Assembly: GCA_002600635.1 (NCBI GenBank)
Contig: CP021371.1
Span: 4,300,001 to 4,364,000, forward strand
Direction: 5' to 3'
Origin: Rhizobium sp. ACO-34A
GTDB lineage: Bacteria; Pseudomonadota; Alphaproteobacteria; Rhizobiales; Rhizobiaceae
DNA length: 64,000 bases
The translations under genes were made by a program, and so were the position numbers. Positions within the stretch are counted from its first letter, which is position 1; each line of letters begins with the position of its first letter. This document shows positions 29,819 through 37,832 of the stretch, one piece after another. The notes beneath the pieces are model-generated. The model searched no databases and had not been told where the DNA came from. It saw only the letters and a list, made by a program, of their open reading frames with translations.

Positions 29819-31096
29819 ATGACGGAAGCTCCGATCCATAGAGAAAGCACCAGCTTCGGCACCCGCCATTCCTCGGGCAGCCTCGCAAGCCTGCAGAGCA
29901 ATCGACCTGATGCCGACCAGACCATAGAAATGGGTCGCCCCGGCCGTCATCTTGCCTTTTACCCCGGCAAGGTCGGCTACGATCTGCAGGAGGAACTGGA
30001 TTATCTGACCTATCGCGTGATGGAAGCGAACGTCTTCTTCGCACCGCGCTTCCTCGCCCCGGCCATGCCGCGGCTCGAGGACAGGCAGATCCGCCTCGGC
30101 GTCATCCGCGACGAGGACGGACGACGCAGCCGTGTCCGCCTGCTGATGCCATATTCCATCGAGAAGCCCGGCTTCTCCATGGGACCGACGATCCTGCGCG
30201 TCTGGTCGAACCCCTTCGGCCCGCTGGGAACGCTGCTCGTCGATGCCGAGGAAGCCGCCGAAACGCTGGACAATCTGTTGGAGGCGCTGGCCCGCCCCGA
30301 CGCCCGTCTGCCGGGCGTCTTCGTCCTGCCCGACCTCCGGCTCAACGGCCGCTTCGCCCAGCTCCTGAAGGCCGTCGCCATCAGCCGCGACCTGCCCCTG
30401 ACGGTCACCAACACATTTACCCGCCCGATGCTCGAAAGCCTCGACGACGGCGAGACCTATCTGCAGCGGGCAATCGCCAAACCGCATCTGCGCGAGATGC
30501 GCCGCCAATTCCGCCTGCTCAGCCAACACGGCGAACTGACCTACAACGTCACCCGCCAACCGCAGGAAATCCGTCTCAGGATGGAGGAATTCCTGGCGCT
30601 GGAAGCGAGCGGCTGGAAAGGCCAGAAGCGTTCCGCCATGGTCATGGACCGGCTGCGCTCGGCCTTTGCCCGCGAAGCCATCACCAATCTGGCGGAAGTG
30701 GATGCCGTGCGCATTCATACGCTCGACCTCAATGGCCGGGCCATCGCCTCGATGGTCGTCTTCATCATGGCCGGCGAGGCCTATACGTGGAAGACGGCCT
30801 ATGACGAGCGCTATGGCCGGTTCTCTCCCGGCAAGCTGCTGATGGCCGACCTCACCGAATGGCACCTCGACGACGCCAATATCCAGCGCACCGACAGCTG
30901 CGCCGTGCCGGACCATCCGATCATGAGCCGCTTCTGGAAGGAACGCGAGGAGATGGGCACTCTGGTCATTGGTCTGCGCGCCAATGCCGACAGAGACGTG
31001 CGACAGGCGGCCGCCCAGCTGCACATGTACCGCAACACGCGCAACATTGCCCGCATCCTGCGCGACAAGATCCTCTCACGTCGTCTGAACGACTGA
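29819..31096 (+). CDS. FemAB/CelD-like GNAT acetyltransferase
   Basis: 425 residues. The central ALEASGWKGQKRSAM and the later LNGRAIASMVVFIMAGEAYTWKTAYDERYGRFSPGKLL fit the BioF2/GNAT_acetyltr_6 group (CelD/BcsL-like), which modifies sugars or builds exopolysaccharide decorations. Pairing with a flippase supports an envelope glycan role. The target glycan cannot be told from sequence. Confidence 0.85.
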   Translation: MTEAPIHRESTSFGTRHSSGSLASLQSNRPDADQTIEMGRPGRHLAFYPGKVGYDLQEELDYLTYRVMEANVFFAPRFLAPAMPRLEDRQIRLGVIRDEDGRRSRVRLLMPYSIEKPGFSMGPTILRVWSNPFGPLGTLLVDAEEAAETLDNLLEALARPDARLPGVFVLPDLRLNGRFAQLLKAVAISRDLPLTVTNTFTRPMLESLDDGETYLQRAIAKPHLREMRRQFRLLSQHGELTYNVTRQPQEIRLRMEEFLALEASGWKGQKRSAMVMDRLRSAFAREAITNLAEVDAVRIHTLDLNGRAIASMVVFIMAGEAYTWKTAYDERYGRFSPGKLLMADLTEWHLDDANIQRTDSCAVPDHPIMSRFWKEREEMGTLVIGLRANADRDVRQAAAQLHMYRNTRNIARILRDKILSRRLND

Positions 31097-31142
31097 CGCG
31101 CGAGCAATTTCGATAAGATCGGATTACCCAAGCCAGAACGGC

Positions 31143-32780
31143 CTATTCGGCCGCTGCCGCCAGTTCCCGATCCCGCAACAGCCGCCGGATCACCTTGCCT
31201 GTGGTGGTCAGCGGCAATTCCTCGATGAAGGCCACTTCCCGCGGATATTCGTGCATCGACAGGCGATGCTTCACCCAGTCGCGAATTTCCGTAGCAAGAG
31301 CGTCACTCGGAGAAAAGCCGTCGGCAAGAACCACGAAGGCCTTGACGATCTCCGTGCGCAACGGATCAGGCTTGCCGATCACGGCGGCAAGGCGCACCGC
31401 CGGATGGCCGATAAGGCAATCCTCGATCTCTGCGGGACCGATGCGATAACCCGATGACGTAATGACATCGTCATCCCGGCCGAAGAACTCGACATAGCCT
31501 TCGGCATCCTGCCGGCCGAGATCGCCCGTTTTCATCCAGTCGCCGACGAACTTCGCGGCGGTCGCCCGCTCGTCGCGCCAGTAGCCGAGAAACATCACCG
31601 GATCAGGCCGTGCAATCGCCACCTGCCCCACACTGCCTGGAGGAAGCTCCCTGCCCTCGTCATCGATGATCGCAACACGATGACCCGGTACCGTCCGCCC
31701 GATGGCCCCGGCACGGCTGACACCGAGATGGGCCGCCGAAGACAGCACGAAATTGCACTCCGTCTGCCCATAGAACTCGTTGGGAACAATGCCGAGCGCG
31801 GACTTGACCCACTCATAGGTCTCGCGACCCAGAGCCTCCCCCGCCGAACCGATCGACCTCAAAACCAGATCGTATTTTTCCCGCGGACGCTCCACCGATT
31901 TCAGCAGTCTCAATGCCGTCGGCGGAATGAAGGCGTTGCGCACCTTCATCTCCGCCATGATCCGGAAGGCCGTGTCCGCATCGAACTTCTGCGCAGGAGA
32001 GGAAACGACGGGCACGCCCAGCAGGAGCGAGGGCAAGAGCGCGTTCAACAATCCACCGGCCCACGCCCAGTCGGACGGTGTCCACATCCTGTCGCCGTCA
32101 CGGGGAATAAATTCATGCGCCATCTGGAAGCCTGGCAGATGACCGGGCAGGACCCTGTGCCCGTGCAGCGCCCCCTTGGGCGGACCAGTGGTCCCCGACG
32201 TGAAGATCATCAGGGCCGGCGTATCAGGGCCGGTCTTCGCCACATCGAATACGGACGGATAACCTGCCTCCACATCGGCGAAAGCATGCACACCCGATGC
32301 CGCCGCCCCGATCGTCACAACCTCCCGCAGATCCGGTAGGCGAGACCGAATTTCCTCCAGGCGGGACAAACCAAAATCATTGGTAACGACGACCTTGGCA
32401 CCGCCGGCGGCAAGCCGGTATTCCAGCGCCTCGGCACCGAACAACAGCGCCAGCGGCAGCGCAATTGCACCCATCTTGTAGATCGCCACATGGGCAATGA
32501 CCGTCTCGAAACACTGCGGCAGGAGCAGCGCCACGCGATCGCCCGGCTTGACCCCGAGCGCCTGCAACCCATGGGCAAAAGCCGCCGAACGCCCCGCCAG
32601 TTCGCCATAGGTCATCGACTGATGATTGCCCTTGGGACTGAAATGCTGCAGGCACACGCGATCCGGCGAATGCGACGCCCAGTCGTCGCTGACCGCACGA
32701 CCAATGTTGAAATCGTCAGGAATGCACCACGAGAAATCGCGACAAAGCGTCTCGTAAGTGCCTCGCTCAGGCAGAAACAT
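31143..32780 (-). CDS. AMP-forming acyl-CoA synthetase
   Basis: 545 residues of the ANL superfamily. The phosphate loop is MIFTSGTTGPPKGALHGH. The adenylate motif is FYGQTECN, and the hinge is KTGDLGRQDAEGYVEFFGR. The catalytic Lys lies in TTTGKVIRRLLRDRE. It activates a carboxylic acid with ATP and joins it to CoA. Resemblance is to the acetyl/medium-chain branch (short N-terminus, DWAWAGGLLNALLP), but the acyl chain is not certain. It is the last core gene before the tRNA-Leu patch. Confidence 0.9.
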   Translation of the reverse strand: MFLPERGTYETLCRDFSWCIPDDFNIGRAVSDDWASHSPDRVCLQHFSPKGNHQSMTYGELAGRSAAFAHGLQALGVKPGDRVALLLPQCFETVIAHVAIYKMGAIALPLALLFGAEALEYRLAAGGAKVVVTNDFGLSRLEEIRSRLPDLREVVTIGAAASGVHAFADVEAGYPSVFDVAKTGPDTPALMIFTSGTTGPPKGALHGHRVLPGHLPGFQMAHEFIPRDGDRMWTPSDWAWAGGLLNALLPSLLLGVPVVSSPAQKFDADTAFRIMAEMKVRNAFIPPTALRLLKSVERPREKYDLVLRSIGSAGEALGRETYEWVKSALGIVPNEFYGQTECNFVLSSAAHLGVSRAGAIGRTVPGHRVAIIDDEGRELPPGSVGQVAIARPDPVMFLGYWRDERATAAKFVGDWMKTGDLGRQDAEGYVEFFGRDDDVITSSGYRIGPAEIEDCLIGHPAVRLAAVIGKPDPLRTEIVKAFVVLADGFSPSDALATEIRDWVKHRLSMHEYPREVAFIEELPLTTTGKVIRRLLRDRELAAAAE

Positions 32781-32880
32781 GGCTGAAAACCCGTGTCACC
32801 AAGGGCTTTCTGCTATCATTCCTCTCGCAGGTGCACAATAGGCGGGCAGAAGCAGGCCGATCCGTAGCAGAAAAATGAGC

Positions 32881-32889
32881 TTTGGTGCC
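32881..32889 (+). repeat. Candidate degenerate attachment site (left)
   Basis: TTTGGTGCC here repeats exactly, in the same orientation, at 34875-34883, where it covers the 3' end (CCA and acceptor) of tRNA-Leu. Similarity continues imperfectly (CGG, AATC, AA). It lies at the edge of the core sequence, 100 bases beyond the acyl-CoA synthetase start. Confidence 0.3.
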
Positions 32890-32951
32890 ATTCGGCAAGA
32901 ATCAAGTAATTACGTCCACTCACTTGAAGGAACAGACCACGTCCACCCGGT

Positions 32952-33029
32952 TTAGCGGGACATCAGAATCGCGCCGGGAGCCACGATCATCACAAGCCCC
33001 AGAAGGCCACCCGCTACCAACAACGCAGC
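32952..33029 (-). other. Hydrophobic 25-residue frame following the membrane ORF
   Basis: In the same frame as the upstream membrane ORF, directly after its TGA, the codons read a membrane-helix-like peptide (LLVAGGLLGLVMIVAPG...MSR) to a TAA. It could be a separate tiny protein from a TTG start or a third helix cut off by a nonsense mutation. Confidence 0.3.
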
Positions 33030-33386
33030 TCATGCCAGACGGCTCGAAGGGAAACGATTTTCAACAGCGTCGATCACGCGCTTGCCTATCAGCGAAAAGA
33101 TTGCCACCCACGCCAAAGAAGCAAGAACAGCCGCGATCGTATTCGGAAGGGTGGCTTGCCACGACACGTCACCGAACGAGCCAATGATGGCAAACTGGTA
33201 AGCGACCCCGATCGCAATACCTCCAAGTACAAGCAGAAGGAAATGCCTTACATTCGCGCAAAGAAGAAAGGCCGCGATTATCAAGAGGGGATCAAGTGCC
33301 TTTGCGATTGCACCGGCCAGAACAATGCTCTTAGACTCCCGTGAGAGTCGCAGGTCAACACTATGAAATTGTTTTATTTTAATAAC
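33030..33386 (-). pseudogene. Small membrane protein without a normal start codon
   Basis: The frame is open from just after a TAA at 33387-33389 to the TGA at 33030-33032, 118 sense codons. It encodes a basic segment (HSVDLRLSRESKSIV), then three to four hydrophobic stretches (LLIIAAFLLC, FLLLVLGGIAIGVAY, TIAAVLASLAWVAIFSLIG) and a charged end. There is no ATG or GTG; the first usable start is a TTG at 33284, which would discard the natural-looking first third. The gene may have lost its 5' end at an insertion boundary. The family is not recognised. Confidence 0.5.
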
Positions 33387-33389
33387 TTA

Positions 33390-33530
33390 ACTCATCGGTG
33401 AGTAGGTTAGGTATGAAAGGCCTGCCATCTCAGGGAAACTGAGAAACCACCGGCGAGTAGATCGGGTGAAAGATTTTTGTGGGGCCACATCAGAAGACGT
33501 TAACTCGCCGCCCCCATGCTGTCGGTGGGC
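33390..33530 (+). other. Repeat- and hairpin-rich non-coding stretch (possible structured RNA)
   Basis: Upstream of the DUF6998-like gene. Contents: hairpin ACTCA-TCGG-TGAGT (33390-33403); an imperfect direct repeat CA[TC]CGG[TC]GAGTAG at 33393-33405 and 33448-33460 whose similarity runs on for ~13 more bases; hairpin TCTCAG-GGAAA-CTGAGA (33428-33444); and CGGCGAGT (33451-33458) complementary to ACTCGCCG (33503-33510). Could be a structured leader, operator array or ncRNA. Confidence 0.3.
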
Positions 33531-33550
33531 AAAAAATGCAGGGGTCGAAC

Positions 33551-34234
33551 ATGGCACTATCTCAATTCCAGATCATACAATCCTTGGGCGAAGCCCTTAG
33601 CTGGTTCGAGAAAGAGTTATCTTGGGGCGTACCCGCAGCGGAACTAAATCACCTCACAGGCCGCATAGGCGAGCTTTACACCGCAATGTTCACCTACGGG
33701 CAAATGGCAACCGAGGTGAACCAACGGGGATATGATGTTGTAAGCGCAGATGGTGAACGCATTTCGGTGAAGACTATCACCTCAAGCAACCATGTGGGGT
33801 TCAACATGCAAACCTTCGAACATGTGGACCGCGTCGTCGTCTTGCGAATAAACCCCGAGGAACTAGCCATCGAAATCTTGCTAGACAAGCCAGCGAACGA
33901 GGCCAAGACGCTAATGCGTGAGGGTGCGGATAAGTTCATCTTCCCAGTAAACCGCACACAACCACGACTAACTCGTCCATTGGAGGAAATGGTCATGCTA
34001 CGGGAGGAGCCATATAAGCGGCACCTCATTCGGCAATATGAGAACGGTACAATTCAAGTTCTCACGGATGGTGAAGAAGTGCCGACCACCAAGCCCGTCT
34101 TGCGAGAGATAGCAAGGGACATTCAAGTTGATTTGCTAAACGGCGCTGGATCACCAAGGAACACGCGGCAGCTAGGAGACCAGATTATAAACAAACTGGA
34201 AGAACTGAGAGTGGAAAGCGGTGTTGATGCTTAG
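33551..34234 (+). CDS. DUF6998-like protein, possible nuclease fold
   Basis: 227 residues. The order GRIGELYTAM ... NQRGYDVVSADGERISVKTIT resembles a PD-(D/E)XK core: an early Glu, then Asp, then a strand ending in a Lys (xVK). I recall this as the DUF6998 family, found sporadically in Alphaproteobacteria; no activity is established to my knowledge. The C-terminal part has a short conserved-looking KPVLREIARDIQVDLLNG segment that may be a DNA-binding helix pair. The start is set by AGGGG six bases before the ATG. Codon use is visibly more A/T-rich than neighbours, consistent with transfer. It overlaps the recombinase remnant tail-to-tail. Confidence 0.7.
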   Translation: MALSQFQIIQSLGEALSWFEKELSWGVPAAELNHLTGRIGELYTAMFTYGQMATEVNQRGYDVVSADGERISVKTITSSNHVGFNMQTFEHVDRVVVLRINPEELAIEILLDKPANEAKTLMREGADKFIFPVNRTQPRLTRPLEEMVMLREEPYKRHLIRQYENGTIQVLTDGEEVPTTKPVLREIARDIQVDLLNGAGSPRNTRQLGDQIINKLEELRVESGVDA

Positions 34235-34792
34235 TCAGGTATAGCAGCCACCATCCCGAGCGCCTTCTGCATCGCCCGTGTCAAAGGCGCCCGTTTCGCC
34301 ACTTCGGAACCATAGTGCTTCTCACTCGCCCCCGTGTTGAGGTGACCAAGGATAGCCGCCTTGTCGGTTGGGTGAACGCCTGCGAGGTCGCACCTGTCGG
34401 CCACGTTATGGCGCAAGGAAGAGCTTCCAACCACTCCACTGCATCGTCGAAGTCATCGCCTTCGAAACCGCTTAAGCGCCGCTCCTCGTCCTCCTCCATC
34501 AGATGAGCGAAATAGACATCCCCGATGACTTTGATTTGGGCTTCCGATAGCTCCTCAAGAGGTGGCGCTGACAGCTTTGCTTGCCGCACCCTCTGCTTCT
34601 TCGAACAGGTCAGCGACCAATGCGCTTTCCTGCCGCAAGCGTTCAATCGCCTTTTTTGCGGTCCTGTGTTCTCAACGATTTCCAGATTTCCGCCTTGCCC
34701 ATGGCTTCGCGGATGTCTGCCGGGACCGGCGCGCGGAGATAATAAGTGCGATTTCTGAGGGCCAACCAAGGGTAAACGGTCACGTCTTCCAT
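34231..34792 (-). pseudogene. Broken tyrosine recombinase (integrase) remnant
   Basis: Read from ATG 34792 it begins like phage-type integrases (YYLRAPVPADIREAMGKAEI). A run of six As (T6 on the plus strand, 34652-34657) shifts the frame, after which KAIERLRQESALVADLFEEA is readable. A second shift near 34561-34566 leads to PPLEELSEAQIKVIGDVYFA. At about 34415-34425 the text jumps straight to the catalytic C-terminus (SSLRHNVADRCDLAG, AILGHLNTG, and the Tyr of KHYG), so roughly the middle half of the gene, with the first catalytic Arg, is gone. The junction contains GGAAG-AG-CTTCC. The protein cannot be active. Confidence 0.88.
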
Positions 34793-34874
34793 GCCTTCAC
34801 TGTAACAGTTTTCTGTAGCAGATGGAAGATTAAACCTTTGAAATCACTCTATGTAATTGGCTTACCCAGAGATT

Positions 34875-34883
34875 TTTGGTGCC
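34875..34883 (+). repeat. Candidate attachment core at the tRNA-Leu 3' end (right)
   Basis: TTTGGTGCC, direct-repeat partner of 32881-32889, overlapping the CCA end of the tRNA gene, the usual target of tyrosine recombinases. Confidence 0.35.
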
Positions 34884-34961
34884 CCATGCCGGAATCGAAC
34901 CAGCACTCCTTTCGGAACTCGATTTTGAGTCGAGCGCGTCTACCAGTTCCGCCAATGGGGC
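34877..34961 (-). tRNA. tRNA-Leu(CAA)
   Basis: 85 bases on the minus strand. The acceptor stem GCCCCAT/ATGGGGC pairs fully, with discriminator A and an encoded CCA. The anticodon arm is CTCGA-CTCAAAA-TCGAG with anticodon CAA (reads UUG). The T arm carries GGTTCGATTCC. The enlarged variable arm is typical of class II Leu tRNA. Its 3' end faces the recombinase remnant. Confidence 0.93.
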
Positions 34962-35183
34962 AGCAGGATGGTTAAACGGCCTCTACCATGGGCCTGAGCA
35001 CCCGCGCAAGGGCGAACTTGACCGGCTCCACGCTTGCCACCCCATCTCGCGGGAAAAGGTTTCATCCGGTTATTCGACTTCACGCAAATGTTTGCTTCGC
35101 ATGTGCTGCACCGCAAAACGCCCCATTTACAGTGCAGGCCGGCTTGCATAAAACCGAGCAACCGAAAGACCGGGAAAGACTTG

Positions 35184-35774
35184 ATGCTACGTCGCCTCTA
35201 CGATTGGACCATGTCACTCGCCGCACGCAAGTCGGCTGAAGGTTGGCTCGCCGTCATCGCCTTCATTGAAAGCTCGATTTTCCTGGTTCCGGCAGATGTA
35301 CTTTATCTGCCGATGGCGCTGGCGAAGCCGCAGAAGGCTTGGCGTTATGCCATCATCGCCACGGTTGCTTCCGTGCTGGGCGGCATCGCCGGCTGGTTCC
35401 TCGGCTATTACGCCTTCGAAACGGTCGCCCGCCCGATTCTCGAATTCTACGGCAAGTACGAAGCCTTCGAACGGCTGCGCACCTCGGTCAACTACGAGAT
35501 GGTTCTCCTGCTGCTGGTGACTTCCGGCCTCGCCCACCTGCCGCCGATCAAGGTGGTGACGATCCTTTCAGGCGTCGCCCACATCAACATCTGGCTCTTC
35601 ATCATATCCGCCATCGTCGCACGCGGCGCACGTTTCCTGCTGCTTGCCTGGCTTCTGCAGCGCTATGGCGAACCGATCCGCGAATTCATCGAAAAGCGTC
35701 TGGGGCAGATCGCCATGGTCGGCGCAGCAGTACTGATCGTGCTATACGTCGCCTACCGCTACTTCCTGCACTAG
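35184..35774 (+). CDS. YqaA/DedA-like membrane protein
   Basis: 196 residues with four or five hydrophobic helices. FIESSIFLVPADVLYLPMAL and the GGIAGWFLGYYAFE stretch match the SNARE-associated (VTT/DedA) fold, YqaA branch. DedA-like proteins take part in lipid handling and envelope integrity. The start MLRRLYDWTMSLAARKSAE is chosen as the conserved N-terminus. The 222 bases between the tRNA and this gene hold nothing I recognise. Confidence 0.9.
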   Translation: MLRRLYDWTMSLAARKSAEGWLAVIAFIESSIFLVPADVLYLPMALAKPQKAWRYAIIATVASVLGGIAGWFLGYYAFETVARPILEFYGKYEAFERLRTSVNYEMVLLLLVTSGLAHLPPIKVVTILSGVAHINIWLFIISAIVARGARFLLLAWLLQRYGEPIREFIEKRLGQIAMVGAAVLIVLYVAYRYFLH

Positions 35775-35929
35775 GCGCTCCGATGTCCGGAACAGGCGTG
35801 CGCCCGGAATGACTGAACACAGACGGATAAGGCATGTCGCGCAGAAGCCTGCCGTGGTTTTGCGACAATGACATGCGAGCAAGCAACCAATTGAAGCGCA
35901 ACCCGCAGACCTGAGAACTGGAAGACGAC

Positions 35930-36442
35930 ATGAGCGCATCCGCCTCATACCTCAAGAACGACACGGCAATCGCCGCAGTCCTGACCCTCGGCATGGCCGT
36001 GGTCGTCGGCTCGGCGCTCGGCTTCGAACATATCGGCGGCTATGTTCCCTGCGCGCTCTGCCTGATGCAGCGCAATCCCTATTACATCGGCGTCGGCGTC
36101 GGGGCGCTGGCGACGCTTTCCTCGATCTTCCGCCTCCCGCCCGCCGTTACACGCGCCCTGTTCGCGATCATTGCGATCCTGATGATCGTCAGCATCGGGC
36201 TGGGCACCTATCATGCCGGCGTCGAATGGAAGTTCTGGGAGGGGCCGACGACCTGTGCCGTGGGCGCCACGGGCGGCGAAACCCCGGTCAATGTTCTGGA
36301 AGCCCTGAACGAAACCAGAGGCCCGTCCTGCACGGAGGCGGCACTGCGCGTGCTCGGCCTCTCGTTTGCAGGCTGGAACGTCATCACCAGCGCGGTTCTT
36401 GCGGCAATCGCCGCATGGGCCGTGTTCCGCAAGCGCGGCTGA
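35930..36442 (+). CDS. dsbB: Disulfide bond formation protein B
   Basis: 170 residues, four membrane helices. The first redox pair is CALC (VPCALCLMQRNPYY), and the second pair appears in TTCAVG and PSCTEA of the second periplasmic loop. DsbB reoxidises DsbA and passes electrons to quinone. A GGAAG precedes the ATG. Confidence 0.95.
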   Translation: MSASASYLKNDTAIAAVLTLGMAVVVGSALGFEHIGGYVPCALCLMQRNPYYIGVGVGALATLSSIFRLPPAVTRALFAIIAILMIVSIGLGTYHAGVEWKFWEGPTTCAVGATGGETPVNVLEALNETRGPSCTEAALRVLGLSFAGWNVITSAVLAAIAAWAVFRKRG

Positions 36443-36457
36443 ACGGATAGCAGCCGG

Positions 36458-37015
36458 TTACGGCTGCAGTTCGGAATCCCAGTAGAGATAGTCGACCCAG
36501 CTGTCGTGCAGATAGTTCGGCGGGAACAGGCGGCCATTGTTGTGCAGGTCCTGCACCGACGGGCGGTACGGCTTTTGCGCGGGGAACATCGAAGCCTGTT
36601 TCGGCAGCTTGCTGCCCTTCCTGAGATTGCAGGGAGAGCAGGCCGCGACGACGTTTTCCCAGGTGGTCTCGCCGCCATGGGCGCGCGGGATCACATGGTC
36701 GAAAGTCAGGTCGTCCTCGGAACCGCAATACTGGCACTCGAACTTGTCGCGCAGGAACACGTTGAAGCGGGTGAAGGCCGGATTTCGGGTGGGCTGAACA
36801 TAGGTCTTGAGGCTGACGACACTCGGCAACCGCATGGAAAAGCTCGGAGAACAGACCGAGTGATCGTATTCCGCGATGATGTTCACACGGTCAAGAAAGA
36901 CCGCCTTGATCGCGTCCTGCCAGGACCATAACGACAAGGGATAGTAACTTAGAGGCCTGTAGTCGGCGTTCAGGACGAGCGCCGGCAAGGACTGGGGTGA
37001 GACTGCAATCGTCAA
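36458..37015 (-). CDS. HNH endonuclease family protein
   Basis: 185 residues. The HNH/zinc core is complete: CQYCGS, TFDHVIPRAHGG, WENVVAACSPCNLRKG. This highly conserved alphaproteobacterial chromosomal form begins (M)TIAVSPQSLPALVLNADYRPL; the start is therefore the TTG at 37015, with AGGAG six bases upstream, not the ATG 33 bases earlier. The biological role is not known; it is not part of a restriction operon here. Confidence 0.93.
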   Translation of the reverse strand: MTIAVSPQSLPALVLNADYRPLSYYPLSLWSWQDAIKAVFLDRVNIIAEYDHSVCSPSFSMRLPSVVSLKTYVQPTRNPAFTRFNVFLRDKFECQYCGSEDDLTFDHVIPRAHGGETTWENVVAACSPCNLRKGSKLPKQASMFPAQKPYRPSVQDLHNNGRLFPPNYLHDSWVDYLYWDSELQP

Positions 37016-37095
37016 GGCATTCTCCTGAGCGATTCGGCACCTGTTCATCTATATTAGGTCCGTTGTTACAGCATTGTGAAGCCCCTTCTTGCAGA

Positions 37096-37755
37096 TCAGG
37101 AAAGGACCTGAACATCGACAGGAATTGCCTGCCGGCCCGTCCGCAATGCGTAATGCGCCCAGAACAACCGGGCGGCCACCGAACGCAAAGGCTGCCAAGC
37201 TTCCGCTACCCGCTTCACCTCCTTGAGATCCGGCCTTTCCGCATAACCGAACACGTCGCCGACGGCGATGCGAAGCGCCACATCTCCGGCCGGAAAGACA
37301 TCCGGATGACCGCCGCAGAACATCAGGTAGACCTCGGCCGTCCAGAGGCCGACCCCCTTGTAGGAGGTGAGTTTCCCGATGGCGCTTGAGGCCTCGAGCG
37401 CCGCTATTTCGCCAAGATCAAGTTCGCCGGAGGCCACGACGCCCGCCATGGTGTTCAATGTCTCCACCTTGGCCCGAGACAGGCCGAGCGTCGCGACAAC
37501 AGCGGGATCGAGCGCCAGATAGGCTTCCGCAGTCATCGCGTCTCCGGTGGCATCCACGATCCGCCGCCAGATCGCATCGGCGCTCGCGCGGGATACCATC
37601 TGCGACACGATGATGTGAGCGAGACCTGCAAAGCCCGGCTCCGACAGCCTCAGCGGCAATGGGCCGCAGGCTCCGGCGATGGGAACAAGACGCGGATCGA
37701 TCGTCAGAAGCTCGTCCAGACCGGCATCGAGATCAGCCCGCGTCGCAATCGTCAT
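37096..37755 (-). CDS. AlkA-type DNA-3-methyladenine glycosylase
   Basis: 219 residues. The helix-hairpin-helix LTSYKGVGLWTAEVYLMF is followed by the catalytic Asp in FPAGDVAL, the HhH-GPD signature. It removes alkylated bases from DNA. The N-terminal TATA-like domain of E. coli AlkA is absent, as in the short AlkA forms. It is convergent with the HNH gene's upstream side and divergent from gluQ. Confidence 0.93.
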   Translation of the reverse strand: MTIATRADLDAGLDELLTIDPRLVPIAGACGPLPLRLSEPGFAGLAHIIVSQMVSRASADAIWRRIVDATGDAMTAEAYLALDPAVVATLGLSRAKVETLNTMAGVVASGELDLGEIAALEASSAIGKLTSYKGVGLWTAEVYLMFCGGHPDVFPAGDVALRIAVGDVFGYAERPDLKEVKRVAEAWQPLRSVAARLFWAHYALRTGRQAIPVDVQVLS

Positions 37756-37832
37756 GTCCAGCCTGCCTCATCCTGCCTGCTCTTTATCGAAGTCCCGTTC
37801 CCTGGGAACGCGTTCCATGCAAGATAGAGAGC

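Noticed and set aside
32882..33187. 101-codon plus-strand frame beside the acyl-CoA synthetase
   Set aside because: Ser/Arg/Pro-rich, unstructured, lies opposite the membrane-protein frame, and has no ribosome-binding site.
33471..33490. AGATTTTTG shared with the tRNA-Leu flank (34870) as an attachment site
   Set aside because: The match lies outside the tRNA and the following bases do not align with the acceptor stem. The 32881 repeat fits better.
33390..33550. Retron or type III toxin-antitoxin RNA upstream of the DUF6998-like gene
   Set aside because: Retrons need a reverse transcriptase, and none is encoded in the window. ToxI-type RNAs have several near-identical tandem repeats; here there are only two diverged copies and the protein does not look like ToxN.
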